Assembly (NCBI GenBank): GCA_903813345.2 | Contig: CAIIXF020000007.1 | Span: forward strand, 12,085,031-12,149,030 | From: Owenia fusiformis | Lineage: Eukaryota; Annelida; Polychaeta; Sabellida; Oweniidae | DNA length: 64,000 nt | Reading direction: 5' to 3' | In this document: positions 19,869 to 31,372 of the stretch, piece by piece | Layout: every line of letters starts with the position of its first letter | How positions within the stretch are numbered: the first letter of the stretch is position 1 | Made by a program: the position numbers and the translations under genes | The notes under the pieces: generated by a model | The model's database searches: none | The model's input: the letters and a program-made list of their open reading frames with translations, nothing else | What the model was told of the DNA's origin: nothing

Positions 19869-22117
19869 ACACACAAAGGGTTCCAAAACTTAAACACACA
19901 AACTTGTGAAATATTAAGAAAAATAGTTGAGGAAAATGGTGACATAAAAACAGTCTCCATGTTGAGTTTTAAAGGGGGTGTTATGGATATTCCAGTTTAT
20001 TCAAAGTGGGCCATTGTAAGTGTCATATCCCTCAACATTGGTAAATCTCACAGCATATTTATTCTTAATCAATGCAAAGCAAGCAAGTCTATATGAAGTC
20101 CATAGGAAGCAAAACCACTATATTAACTTAGCCTAGCCTTATCCAGGAAATGGTCAATAACCTTTTTTATTTATTGTTGTTTTGCTGAAGGTTAAAATAA
20201 GGAACCGAGCCATTCTAATACACATCGCATCTAAAACCTGGCTGTGTTTAGTCGCTCTGATTTTCTGTGCCAATCCCGCAGATCAAGTAGGCGGGACTTC
20301 CATACAATTTTAAAATTTAAAGTTTACTCTTGTAAAAAAAGTTGACATACATTTAAAAAATAAATTTCTTCATGTTTCCTACCAATTAAATTCACCATAT
20401 GTTATAAGATGTTTATTTCTAATGTTATAAGAATTCATTCAAACGAAAAATATAAAATAATTCGTAGAACTGTTAGAAATAGTGAATACTTGCAAGGATT
20501 TGCGATCAGAAATTCTTTTTTATACTGTTGCTATGCAGTTCATTGAGAATTTTGAAATGTGACATTTAAATCATATGTTTATTTCAACGAATTTGATTCG
20601 TCCGTCGATTCCACCAATTCTAAATCGAAAGTCATGGGCGTAGGGCTATATTTTGAGTTGATGCAAGAAGAGAGGGCCATGGTATTCCATGATGGTACCT
20701 AGCTGCAGTTGATTAGGATGTAACACTTAGTGGGCTTAGCTTTCAAGTAGGTATATAACTATTATAGGCTGTTTTTCAGTTAAATCAACACATCCTTCAT
20801 GCATCCATCTGAAAGTAGATTACTTCAATACATACTCTTCACAAGAACCTAACTTCTATACTACTTTTACAAAATGCTTGTTCTTCCCTCACAATAAAGG
20901 TTTATACCCAGGAATGGCATTATTATGCACAAATTACTGTTTTTCTTTCAATTAGATAACCTTACAACAGCCTAGTCATCATTCACTAAAATGGACATGT
21001 CATTTTTCTTTCCTAACATAATGAGTTCTAATATAATAGAAATAGGTATCGCTTTATGCTTCATTTATAATAGCCAGGCATTAAGATACATACATTTTAC
21101 ATGGGGATATAGCATATCATTTTAAATCTAGATTATTCTTCTAGTCCCTCATTTCAGAGGACTGTCTCTTATTCAAAGAACACAATTTAAGACATATACC
21201 ATGGTAGATGACTATCAAACCGACCAGAGATCTAAAATTGGTAACTGATAAAATTATCTGCTTAAGATAGGATCTATTCACATTAGTAAATGTCAAGCAC
21301 CAAAACTAAGTCTCCTTGACATTTATTAAAGGAACAGAAGCATGGCTGATTGATTACAAACACAGGTAAAGATGCCAAAGATAATATTTATTTTTGTTGC
21401 GTTTATAATTGGTGAGAACTACCTCAGATACTGCTTGCTAATTGATTGCATCCAACCTTGTTTGGCTTGCTATTTATGAGCTTCAAATTCCAGGCTGTTC
21501 TGACAGAGTGAACATTTCACAACTTTGCCATTCTCTGCTAATTTGTACAGAAAATGTTTTTGCTTTTCTTTTGAATTTCTTCCCTTCTAATTTTCTTATT
21601 TGGATTTTAAATATCATCTTATCATCTTTTTGTTGCAATTTTGGATCTCTGGGCTAAACTTATTTTGTTCATCACATTAGCGCTTTAAATCAGCTTTTAA
21701 CAAAATTAGTCTTGATGTGTCAAATAATCTCAAATTAGAATGGTTATTTTGAGAAACAAGAAATCAAGGCAGGATTACTACAAGGTCAACAAAATGAATG
21801 ATAAAGCTTGATAGAAATAATGTAACACAACAAATATAATTTTTTCAACCATTATTACTGTTTCATCAATAATGACATCAATTTAGGAATAACTCAAACC
21901 TAGGATAATTATTTTACCATGAACCATTGATAAGCCAAATGTAATAATAGTACAATAATGGCATTTGAAAGGGGAATGGTGTGTTATACTATGTGTTTAT
22001 TATAGAAATATGTTATTGTTAAAAGTAAGTATGACAAATAATATGATGCAATGAAACAATGATTAATATTTCTGTATAAATGGAACAACTAATCATGCAA
22101 ATGTCACCACCTGTTTT
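19869..22117. other. No gene seen
   Basis: AT-rich, non-coding sequence without strong repeats. Confidence 0.5.
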
Positions 22118-22545
22118 CAAATGAAGAAGTGAAGCACTGTTTTGCAATTATAAACTCATGTTGACTTTTTAAATGAAGAAGTGAAGCACTGTTTTGCAAT
22201 TATAAACTCATGCAACTTTTTTAAATGAAGAACTGAAGCACTGTTTTGCAATTATAAACTCTTGTGCCTTTTTCAAATGAAGAAGTGAAGCACTGTTTTG
22301 CAATTATAAACTCATGTTGACTTTTTTAAATGAAGAAGTGAAGTACTGTTTTGCAATTATAAACTCATGTTGACTTTTTTAAATGAAGAACTGAAGCACT
22401 GTTTTGCAATTATAAACTCATGCAACATTTTTAAATGAAGAAGTGAAGCACTGTTTTGCAATTATAAACTCATGCAACTTTTTTAAATGAAGAAGTGAAG
22501 CACTGTTTTGCTATTATAAATTCATGTAACTTTTTCAAATAAAGA
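22118..22545 (+). repeat. 52-53-bp minisatellite, 8 copies
   Basis: The unit is AAATGAAGAAGTGAAGCACT, GTTTTGCAATTATAAACTCA and TGTTGACTTTTT, starting near 22,119, 22,171, 22,223, 22,275, 22,328, 22,381, 22,434 and 22,487. Copies differ mainly in the last dozen bases (GTTGAC against GCAAC). Confidence 0.9.
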
Positions 22546-24126
22546 TGTATCGTAAATTCACAAAATGAATCAATACATTACAAAAGATCCAAACAGTTTC
22601 TGTGACAACCTAAAATTGATGTCACAGTACACTGCAATTGTATTTCACACTTCCTATCAATGCTTTTTCTTATTTTACAAAGATCATCAGCACTCAAAGA
22701 ATCTTATAAATGAATGATCACAGAGGAAATTAATCCTAGGACAAAGAATTGTTAGACAGCATTCGTCTTTCCTGTTTTTCCAATTAACATTATAGTTTGT
22801 AATTCAAATGTCATGAAGGTCAATGCAATTTCAAATACTGCACTCCTCCAACTAATACTTGACGCTATTATATTTTGCGTTTTTGCGATTTTAAAATTTT
22901 GTGACAATTAATTTTCGTGGATATGTGACTTCTAAAAACATGTCCTGCTTCTTTTTTAAGTTGATGATTCTTTTTTATATGTTTTTTAGAGTTTTTAGTG
23001 GATTTGTCATGCAATGATATTTCAGAACCCAAATGTAAAAATGCAATAACTTCCCTAACTTTTATCATCTAACACTGGATGTCATCATTGAGTGAAATAA
23101 ATTTGTGAATTTCCTGTTTAGCAAATCAGAACTTTTTGAATTTTGCAGCTAAAATATTTCTCAAATTTTACAAAACTATTAAAAAACAAGAAACATAGAA
23201 GCGCGCAAAAATATCGAGAATCGAGAATACTTGAGATATAATAAGTAATGGAACCAGGCTATCCCGTTTAACCATCTATTTGACGAATGATGACATTTAA
23301 GAATGAACATCTGTGGAATTACTTTGAAAAAAAGGTTTAATATCAAGAAGGCATATAGACAGACAGAGGGGTGCATTCCTTACAACCCCTGATCCCATGA
23401 TGTGATACTAAACTAATATATTGACAACAATTAAATATAATACTTAATGAACATTCCAAGTATTGATGTATTTTTTTTTATCTGTTCTTATTTATCTAAA
23501 TTCACTAAGCAATTCAATATATTCATTTTACAGAAAATATGTAGCAGTTCTTGCTGGATTTACAGCTAACTGCTCGGATCTAAATGCTTCGGTGAAATGT
23601 TGCTTGAATGAACTGCATACATAATCCACTTAGGAAGATGTATTGTCAAATAAAGACAGAGATCTGATAAAAAATGTGTTGGTGTCTCTTAGGGACAAGT
23701 GAAGATATTGATGTCAGACTTTAATCCTTTTACCTACAATAAAATTACAGCATCTTGTGTAGTCAATATTGATGTCCTGTTGATGATTGTAGGAATGACT
23801 AAATGCATCACTTGAATAGAGATGGCCATATATTTAACATGTTTGCTTGATCAATTTGCTAAATAGCAATAGGTGATATACTCTACTGATTGCCAATTGA
23901 TTTCATATTATTTTGATGGTATAAATGTGATAAACATCAGAATCAATATATCACTTGAGCATTAGCATGATTACTCCTAGTTCATCTTCTTTATTTGGTG
24001 TGAGCTGATGTGTATAAACAAGAAAGATCAGCAGAAGCATTCATTACCTTAGTATGCAGTTAGTAAGTCTAATAATATCTTACTAGGGACTTCTTTTAAA
24101 GAACAAGGATGAGAAATATAACAATA
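22546..24126. other. No gene seen
   Basis: AT-rich non-coding DNA. TCTTACTAGGGACTTCTTTT near 24,079 has a similar counterpart near 42,567, so a dispersed repeat may end here. Confidence 0.45.
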
Positions 24127-25082
24127 TAGTGGGCTGTATAGCAAGGTTGGTCGGGGTCGGGAGCTGGGGATAATTTTATTGCTTAAATATAACCATATCA
24201 TCATCCTACATTAGAATCCACTCAGTCTAACATCTATTTCTGGTGCGAAAGTTGTCATATTTGAGTTTTACCCCCCTTGACGACAAATTCTTGGGGGTAC
24301 TATGACAAATGCTTATAACTAAAGAAGTATTTATTTGATCATATTCATTTTTGGCATGGGTAATTAACAGGTATGTAAAAGTAAAATTTGAAAAATTCAT
24401 ACAAATCGGATGATTGATCCATTCTAAAGATAATAATTCAGGTATTTTCAAGGGTCAATTTCAACATTTTCTGAATGTCGACATGAACTAAAAATAACAT
24501 TATGACCCAATGACATATTTATTGAATGTTTTTAGGCTTTAGAAAATAATTTGACAATATAAGCTAAAATAATAACATAAGAATTGTACCATATTGATAA
24601 TTCTTCATCGCCATCCAGGCACAAATAACCCCCCCCCCCCCCATTTCGAATATAAAGGTCTTTACCTGAAACTTCCTCAAATAGCTATATTTCAGAAACT
24701 ATTACAGCCTTCATTCCAAAATTTCTCATGGTGATCATACACATCATACTCTGCATAATAGACATATAATTGAGATTTATCCATTCTATACCTAATAATT
24801 AAGGTATTTTCAAGGTTCAATTTTAGGATTTTCGGAATGTCGCCATGAAGTAAAATTTACATGACCCAATGACATATTTATTAAATGTTTTTAGACTTTA
24901 GAAAATAATTTGACTATATAAGCTAAGATAATAACATAAGAATTGTACGATATTGATAATTCTTCATCGCCATCCAGGGATAAATACCCCACCCCATTTG
25001 CGAAAATAAAAGTTTGTACCTGAAACTTTCTCAAATAGCTATATTTCAGAAACTATTACAGCCTCCATTCCAAAATTAATGT

Positions 25083-26035
25083 AGTAGTAGCCCCTAGTAG
25101 CACCCTAGTTACCCCAATTGGTTCTCTAGTAGGCCCCTATCGCACCTTAATTACCCAAATTGGTTCTCTAGTAGCACCCTAGTTACCCAATTTGTTTCTC
25201 TAATAGGCCCCTATATAGCACCTTAGTTACCCCAATTGGTTCTCTAGTAGCCCCTAGTAGCACCCTAGTTACCCAATTTGTTTCTCTAATAGGCCCCTAT
25301 AGCACTTTAGTTACCCCAATCGGTTCTCTAGTAGCCCCCTAGTTACCTAAATTGGTTCTCTAGTAGGCCCCTATAGCACCTTAGTTACCAAAATTAGTTC
25401 TCTGGTAGCCCCTAGTAGAATCCTAGTTACCCAATTTGGTTCTCTAGTAGGCCCCTATAGCACCTTAGTTACCCAATTTGGTTTTCTAGTAGCCCCTAGT
25501 AGCACCTTAGTTACCCCAATTGGTTCTCTAGTAGCCCCCTAGTTACCCAAATTGGTTCTCTAGTAGGCCCATATAGCACCTTAGTTACCTAAATTAGTTC
25601 TCTAGTAGCCCCTAGTAGCATCCTAGTTACCTATTTGGTTCTCTAGTAGGCCCCTATAGCACCTTAGTTACCCAAATTGGTTCTCTAATAGCCTCTAGTA
25701 GTACCCTAGTTACCCCAATTGGTTTTCTAGTAGCCCCTGGTGGTACTCTAATTATCCTAATTAGTTCTCTAGCGCCCTCTAGTGGCACCCTAGTTACCCC
25801 AATTAGTTCTCTTGTTGCCACCAGTGGCACTCTAGTTACCCAAATTGGTTCTTGAGTATCCCCTAGTGGCACCTTAGTTACCCAAATTGGTTCTCTAGTG
25901 GCCTCTGGTGGTGCCCTAGTTGTCCCAATTGGTTCTCTAGTAGCCCCTGGTGATGCTCTAATTACCCCAATTGGTTCTTGAGTATCCCCTATTGGCACCC
26001 TAGTGGTTCACTAGTAGCTGCCAGTGGTTCACTGG
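25083..26035. repeat. 42-bp minisatellite inside the foldback element
   Basis: The unit is close to CACCTTAGTTACCCAATTTG, GTTCTCTAGTAG and CCCCTAGTAG, with some units shortened or with GGCCCCTATAG. About 20 or more copies are present and they become more diverged toward the right. Because 42 is a multiple of three, the minus strand keeps an open frame with a 14-residue repeat. I do not consider this a gene. Confidence 0.85.
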
Positions 26036-27997
26036 TAGGCTTTTGTTTTCCCCATGGGGCCCAAGCGGTTTTCTAATAGACTCTAATGTTTCTCTTGTTG
26101 TCCCTAGTAGCTCCCTTAGTTTTGGCATCACAGAAGTTGCTCAACGACCACCTACCTAGCAACACCAACATTGGCCTAAAATGCTTTTAAGCCAAGAAAT
26201 CCCAAATACTATTTGTAAGCATAACCTCGACAACGATAAAGAATATGAATAAGGATACACATGCTTAGTGGTTACTAAGCAAACAATTAAAAAAAACATT
26301 GGCTTCACAAGAGATGCGCTACTGTAAATGGATATGTAAATCAGATCATTTTGCTTCAACCTAACGTGTGTGCCTTATGAATAGTGGTATCAATGGTGCG
26401 AAAAGGTATACTTTTTGGGTTGTTTTTCTATGTAGTTGCTAGGTAATTAGTGTGATGTCACCTATTTCCATTGTACATACTTATAATGGTTTACTGTTAG
26501 TCAAGTAACTGAGACGTGTAACCTCATAAAAGCCTTCAGGCCCTTTCCAAAGGGCCAAATACATGTATGGCATTAACATTTCATCAAGGGATGTTTTTTA
26601 ACAATTGATAGGTGGTTGCTAAGCAAATGCTGTGACATCATTATGATATTTTCCTTGGCCAATATCATATTTTCCCTTGGAATAAAATTCATATTCTATC
26701 CCAACCATTAGATAACCTCTATACATCCAATGTACGGGCCTGTTGATTCAGTAGTATATATTATAAACTTTTGCCCTTTGCCCTCAATCAAAGTAATTGA
26801 CAATTGCGTACTTCCGTATCACATTCTCATTGGTAAGTGAGTATGCCATATACCGCAGGTGAATCTGTCATACACCGCAAGTGAATATGCCATATTTGTC
26901 ACGGAATATGACATATATTTTTACTGAGTTTACTTACTTACTTGATCATTACACACTACTTATCACATGTGAGCATTTTAGAGATAAACCAGCCTGATAA
27001 AAAGAGTTATGTATATTGATATATGTATTTTTCTTGAAAATCAATATTTTATAAAAATTGGGTAGGCGGTAGGGGTACCATACTTTATCGATATTATGAA
27101 GTAATATCATTTTGGAGAGACTATATATGTAACCTATGGTATTTATCTACTGTTTGCACTTCATTTATGATATTTGGAAGTTTTAGGAATAATCCAGTCA
27201 TTATAAATACATTAGTCCTTGGTAAAGAGAATATTGAATCTTATTTGTATAGCTATTTTACTTCAAAAATAGGGTAGGCACTGCATAAATTTGACCAAAT
27301 GTAAATATATTTAGACAAATCATGATACCTATGGTATATGTTACCTATGGTACTTATCTGCTGTTCATATTCTATTAAAGATAGTTGGAGGTTTTAGTAA
27401 TAATCCAATCATTACAAGTGCACCTATTGCTATATTTAAACAATGCGGAGTGGTATACTGGAAGCCAAAAAACTGGCCAATATATTATGAAAACAAGGGA
27501 AAATCAAATATTTTTAATTATTTTAACTGTTTCAACCTGAAATTCCTGGAACAAATGGGAAAATATGTGTAGATATCATGTAAAATCACAATTAAATTGA
27601 TTAGATCTATAAATTCCCTTTAAAATTAGCAAATACAAATTTATCGAATTGAAAAATATTGAGAAAAATGGACCCTGACCCTGGGATGCATATATTGAAA
27701 TGTCTGTACAGATTAATCCCGCAAAGTACACAGATTGCATCCGGCAGATTTGAATTCAGGACACCCTAAATATACTGAAAAGTTACAAATACAGCATGCA
27801 TACAAAACTTCCATCAATGAAATATTGCAGGATACTGAAATCATTAAAACTAGCTGGATAATATATTTCAATTATGTCAAATGAAAATATGTGATTATTG
27901 CATAATCTAAAACATATATTTTGATTTCTAAGATGTCTAATAAATATACTATTATTATTAGCTACACCCTCAAAAGTGTTAAGACTTCAATTATATG
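26036..27997. other. Foldback interior, no gene seen
   Basis: Two diverged direct copies of about 200 bp lie at 27,050-27,230 and 27,250-27,420 (GGGTAGGC, CCTATGGTA, TTATCTGCTGT, GGTTTTAGTAATAATCCA). At 26,636-26,705 there is an inverted copy of the 16,873 repeat. No coding sequence was recognised. Confidence 0.5.
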
Positions 27998-27999
27998 TA

Positions 28000-29090
28000 C
28001 AGGGTGGGCCAAAAAATTTTGCAACTTTTTTAAAAATCTAGAAAAGTATCATAACATTGAGGTATTGACATAAAAATTGATTTACAGAAACTTTAGGATA
28101 GGCATATTCTACCATTCAAATATTTAAGCTAATACTGACTTCTATTTTTTTCAACAGATCTTTGAATATCAGTGGTAAATTGTTCATGTGTCCAAGATTC
28201 ACCATTTTTCCTAGAAAACGTGACTTTCTATGATTTTATGTGATCAACAATAACACATTCATTATGTTCACTTAATCTGCTACAATCTTTGAAAACTGTT
28301 TAGCCAATGGCTAGTACAGTTTTATATTAGTATCTACTCACTATGGTAATATGTTATCCTGTATCTATTAATTATCTATTTAAAACAATGCATCCATGTA
28401 TCCGCCTTTCACCGTCACTATCACATAGACACGAGGGTTGAACTGCGATGGCACCATCCAGAGATTTTGTGGTAGTTCTTTCTAATTCTCCTGCAGAACT
28501 TCTTTTAGTGGATCAATAGGTTTTGTGGGGATAATAAATAAACTGCTCCAGGTGCCCCCATGTGAGATAGTCACAGGGGTTGGCATCTGGCATATTGGGC
28601 AGCAATTCATCAGGACTGATAAATCTAGAGGTCTCCTCCTCCAGTCCAAAGTGACCCTTGCCCGATGGCTGGGAATGTTAGTGAAGGTAAAAGGTGGATG
28701 TAAGAACATGTGATTAACAAATAATTAATAGATCAGTATAACATAATACCATAGATATACTAATATAAAACTGTACTAGATATTGAATAAACAGATATCA
28801 GAGATTGTAGCAGATTTAGTGAACATAATGAATGTTTTATTATTGATCACATAAAATCATTAAAAGTCACATTTTCTTGGAAAAGCAGTAAATCTCTGAC
28901 ACATGAACAATTTACCACTGATATTCAAAGATCTGTCTAAAAAATTAGAAGTCAGTATTAGCTTAAATATTTGAATGGTAAAATATGCCTATCCTAAACT
29001 ATCTGTAAATCAATTTTTATGTTAATACCTTAATGTTATGATACTTTTCTAGCCTTTTGAAAAAGTTGCAAATTTTTTTGGCCCACCCTG
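28000..29090. mobile_element. Nested mariner-like element with about 380-bp inverted repeats
   Basis: The ends are CAGGGTGGGCCAAAAAA and its reverse complement, each flanked by TA (27,998-27,999 and 29,091-29,092). The inverted repeats continue inward for about 380 bp on each side (for example CAGTTTTATATTAGTAT and its complement), leaving about 320 unique bp in the centre. It is inserted inside a copy of the 362-bp unit of the larger foldback: ATTATATG on the left and ATATGCAGAGTATG on the right rejoin the motif seen at 29,438-29,460. Confidence 0.8.
28388..28709 (-). pseudogene. Mariner-like transposase C-terminal remnant
   Basis: On the minus strand the unique centre of the nested element resembles the last third of a mariner-superfamily transposase. 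Parts equivalent to 'WPPRSPDLSPxDYxLWG' can be traced across frame changes around 28,560-28,650. The end corresponds to 'RVxxCIxxxGGHFEHL' (here RVYVIVTVKGGYMDALF). Frame changes and stops are present and the N-terminal DNA-binding part and first catalytic Asp are absent. It cannot make an active enzyme. Confidence 0.55.
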
Positions 29091-30089
29091 TATAATATGC
29101 AGAGTATGTTGTGTATAATCAACATGAGAAATTTTGGAATGGAGGCTGTAATAGTTCCTGAAATATAGCTATTTGAGAAAGTTTCAGGTAAAAACCTTTA
29201 TTTTCGCAAATGGGGTGGGGCATTTATCCCTGGATGGCGAAGAAGAATTATCAATATCGTACAATTCTTATGTTATTATCTTAGCTTATATAGTCAAATT
29301 ATTTTCTAAAGCCTAAAAACATTTAATAAATATTTCATTGGGTCATGTAATTTTTACCTCATGGCAACATTCCGAATATGCTGAAATTGAACCTTGAAAA
29401 TACCTTAATTATTAGCTATAGAATGGATAAATCTCAATTATATGTCTATTATGCAGAGTATGATGTGTATAATCACCATGGTAAATTTTGGAATGTAGGC
29501 TGTAATAGTTTCTAAAATATAGCTATTTGAGGAAGTTTCGAGTATAGACCTTTATATTCGAAAATGGGGGGGGGGGGGGGTTATTTGTGCCTGGACACTG
29601 GATGGCGATGAAGAATTATCAATATGGTACCATTCTTATGTTATTATTTTAGCTTGTATAGTCAAATTGTTTTCTAAAGCCTAAAAACATTCAATAAATA
29701 TGTCATTAGGTCATAATGTTATTTTTACTTCATGTCGACATTCAGAAAATGTTGAAATTGACCCTTGAAAATACCTGAATTATTATCTTTAGAATGGATC
29801 AATCATCCGATTTGTATGAATCTTTCAAATTTTACTTTTACATACCTGTTAATTACCCATGCCAAAAATGAAGATGATCAAATGAATACTTCTTTAGTTA
29901 TAAGCATTTGTCATAGTACCCCCAAGAATTTGTCGTCAAGGGGGGTAAAACTCAAAAATGACAACTTTCGCACCAGAAATTGATGTTAGACTGAGTGGAT
30001 TCTAATGTAGGATGATGATATGGTTATATTTAAGCAATTAAATTATCCCCAGCTCCCGACCCCGACCAACCTTGCTATACAGCCCACTA

Positions 30090-30451
30090 ATATGCCTAAC
30101 ATTTGATTGACCTATTATCATATGAAATAAACAAAAAGAACTGATTGACCTATTATCATATGGAATAAATAAAAAAAAGAACTCACAAATGAATATAGTT
30201 CTATGTGAAACTAGAAAGAAGTAATATTGATTGGCCTATTATCATAATATGGAATAAACAAAACAGAACACTCACAATTGAATAAAGTTCTATGTGAAGC
30301 TAGAAAGAAGTTATAATTGATTGGTCTATTATCATATGGAATAAACAATATATAGTAGTTTCAAATAAAGTAAAAAATAAGAATAATTCTGAATAGAGTT
30401 ACACATTAAATGCCTTGCCCACCTACTGATAAAAGCAGTTGTATTTTGTTC
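30090..30451. repeat. Degenerate tandem repeat between two mobile elements
   Basis: CCTATTATCATATGGAATAA recurs at about 30,111, 30,147, 30,234 and 30,325. Some copies are followed by AGTTCTATGTGAA and CTAGAAAGAAGT, giving a longer unit near 90 bp. No gene. Confidence 0.65.
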
Positions 30452-30455
30452 TCTG

Positions 30456-31267
30456 TGTTACAGTATTATATTGTATTATATTCACATTAAGTTTAGTTTA
30501 TCAATATGCATATACTGTAACTGATCTTCATTAGAGATCTTAGGTCAAGTCAAGGTCACAATGACATTATATTATGTATCTTGTAAACATAACTGAACTG
30601 AATGACTCATTAACTCTTGGCCTTCTAGAAAGTACTGGACCTGTAATCATTTAATCAAGATTGGATCATGTGACTTAAGATGTCCAATCAGTGTTAATTT
30701 CTAGAAATCGTAACTTCTTGAAGCATCTGGACTATGCCTTTGCACTATATAATGAGAGAGCTGATTTGGGCTGTCAGCAGAATTTCAAAGTTTATCAAAG
30801 GACATCTTCTTAGCAGAAAATTACAGACACCTACTTTGGGAACATTTATAACAGTGCAAACATACAACCTGAGGACTTTATATGGACATATATTATAACA
30901 CACACTATATAGGGATTATCATATACATTCGTGGATTATCATAAACATTTGTGGATTATCATCAAACATTTGTGGATTATCATCAAACATTATTGGATAC
31001 GAACATTATAGGATTACAACAAACATTATTGGATTATTACAAACATTGGAGCATTATTAACGATTATTGAAACGCTTCGTGATCTGGAACATTCTCAAGG
31101 ATATTTATCGACATCAAGAGACAGGCGTATCATTTCTCTACATCTACGTATCATAAGTATTGACTTTTATATATTATTGTCATCGCATTTAGTTTTCAAA
31201 AATATATTACTGTACATTGTTATATTTTAATTGCTGTTTTTACTTTCTGTTATTTTCGAACGTAACA
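30456..31267 (+). repeat. 5' LTR, 812 bp
   Basis: It begins TGTTACAG and ends CGTAACA, so the first and last six bases are inverted copies (TGTTAC/GTAACA). A small internal tandem of CATTTGTGGATTATCATCAAA lies near 30,925-30,995. It drives transcription of the element. Confidence 0.95.
30746..30752 (+). promoter_or_regulatory. LTR TATA box candidate
   Basis: TATATAA follows CTTTGCAC and is followed about 25 bases later by GGGCTGTCAGCAG, a plausible start region. The identical site in the 3' LTR is 36,962-36,968. Confidence 0.45.
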
Positions 31268-31272
31268 GAAAT

Positions 31273-31290
31273 TGGGGGCTCGTCCGGGAT
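31273..31290 (+). other. Primer-binding site, tRNA-Pro type
   Basis: TGGGGGCTCGTCCGGGAT starts five bases after the 5' LTR. It is complementary to the 3' end of proline tRNA and is the same 18-base site known from murine gammaretroviruses. It should prime minus-strand DNA synthesis. Confidence 0.85.
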
Positions 31291-31372
31291 CCAACTACAA
31301 CAAGCACAAATTCAAATATTTCAAAATCTAAAACTTGCACATTTAAATTGTGAAGACAGCAATTAATTGAAA

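Larger units (their letters stand above)
24129..30087. mobile_element. Large foldback element (about 6 kb) with 950-bp terminal inverted repeats
   Basis: Left arm 24,129-25,079 and right arm about 29,133-30,087 are reverse complements over roughly 950 bp. Both ends read GTGGGCTGTATAGCAAGG and both are flanked by TA (24,127-24,128 and 30,088-30,089), as expected for the Tc1/mariner superfamily or related TA-inserting MITEs. Each arm holds two copies of a 362-bp unit (for example GGTATTTTCAAGG at 24,441 and 24,803). The interior has a 42-bp minisatellite, unrecognised AT-rich DNA and a nested mariner-like element. Short open frames in the two arms are mirror copies of the same non-coding DNA. 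No transposase for this element is visible, so it would be non-autonomous. Confidence 0.75.

Noticed and set aside
22118-22545. CRISPR-like array of regular repeats
   Set aside because: The spacing is regular, but the whole 52-bp unit is repeated with no unique spacers and the context is eukaryotic. It is a minisatellite.
25654-25998. 114-codon minus-strand frame with 14-residue repeats
   Set aside because: It is a by-product of the 42-bp minisatellite. Neighbouring units of the same array contain stops and length changes.
24227-29983. Matching 72-74-codon frames at 24,227-24,451 (minus) and 29,765-29,983 (plus)
   Set aside because: They look like a conserved protein but are the two arms of one inverted repeat, so the similarity comes from the element and not from coding.
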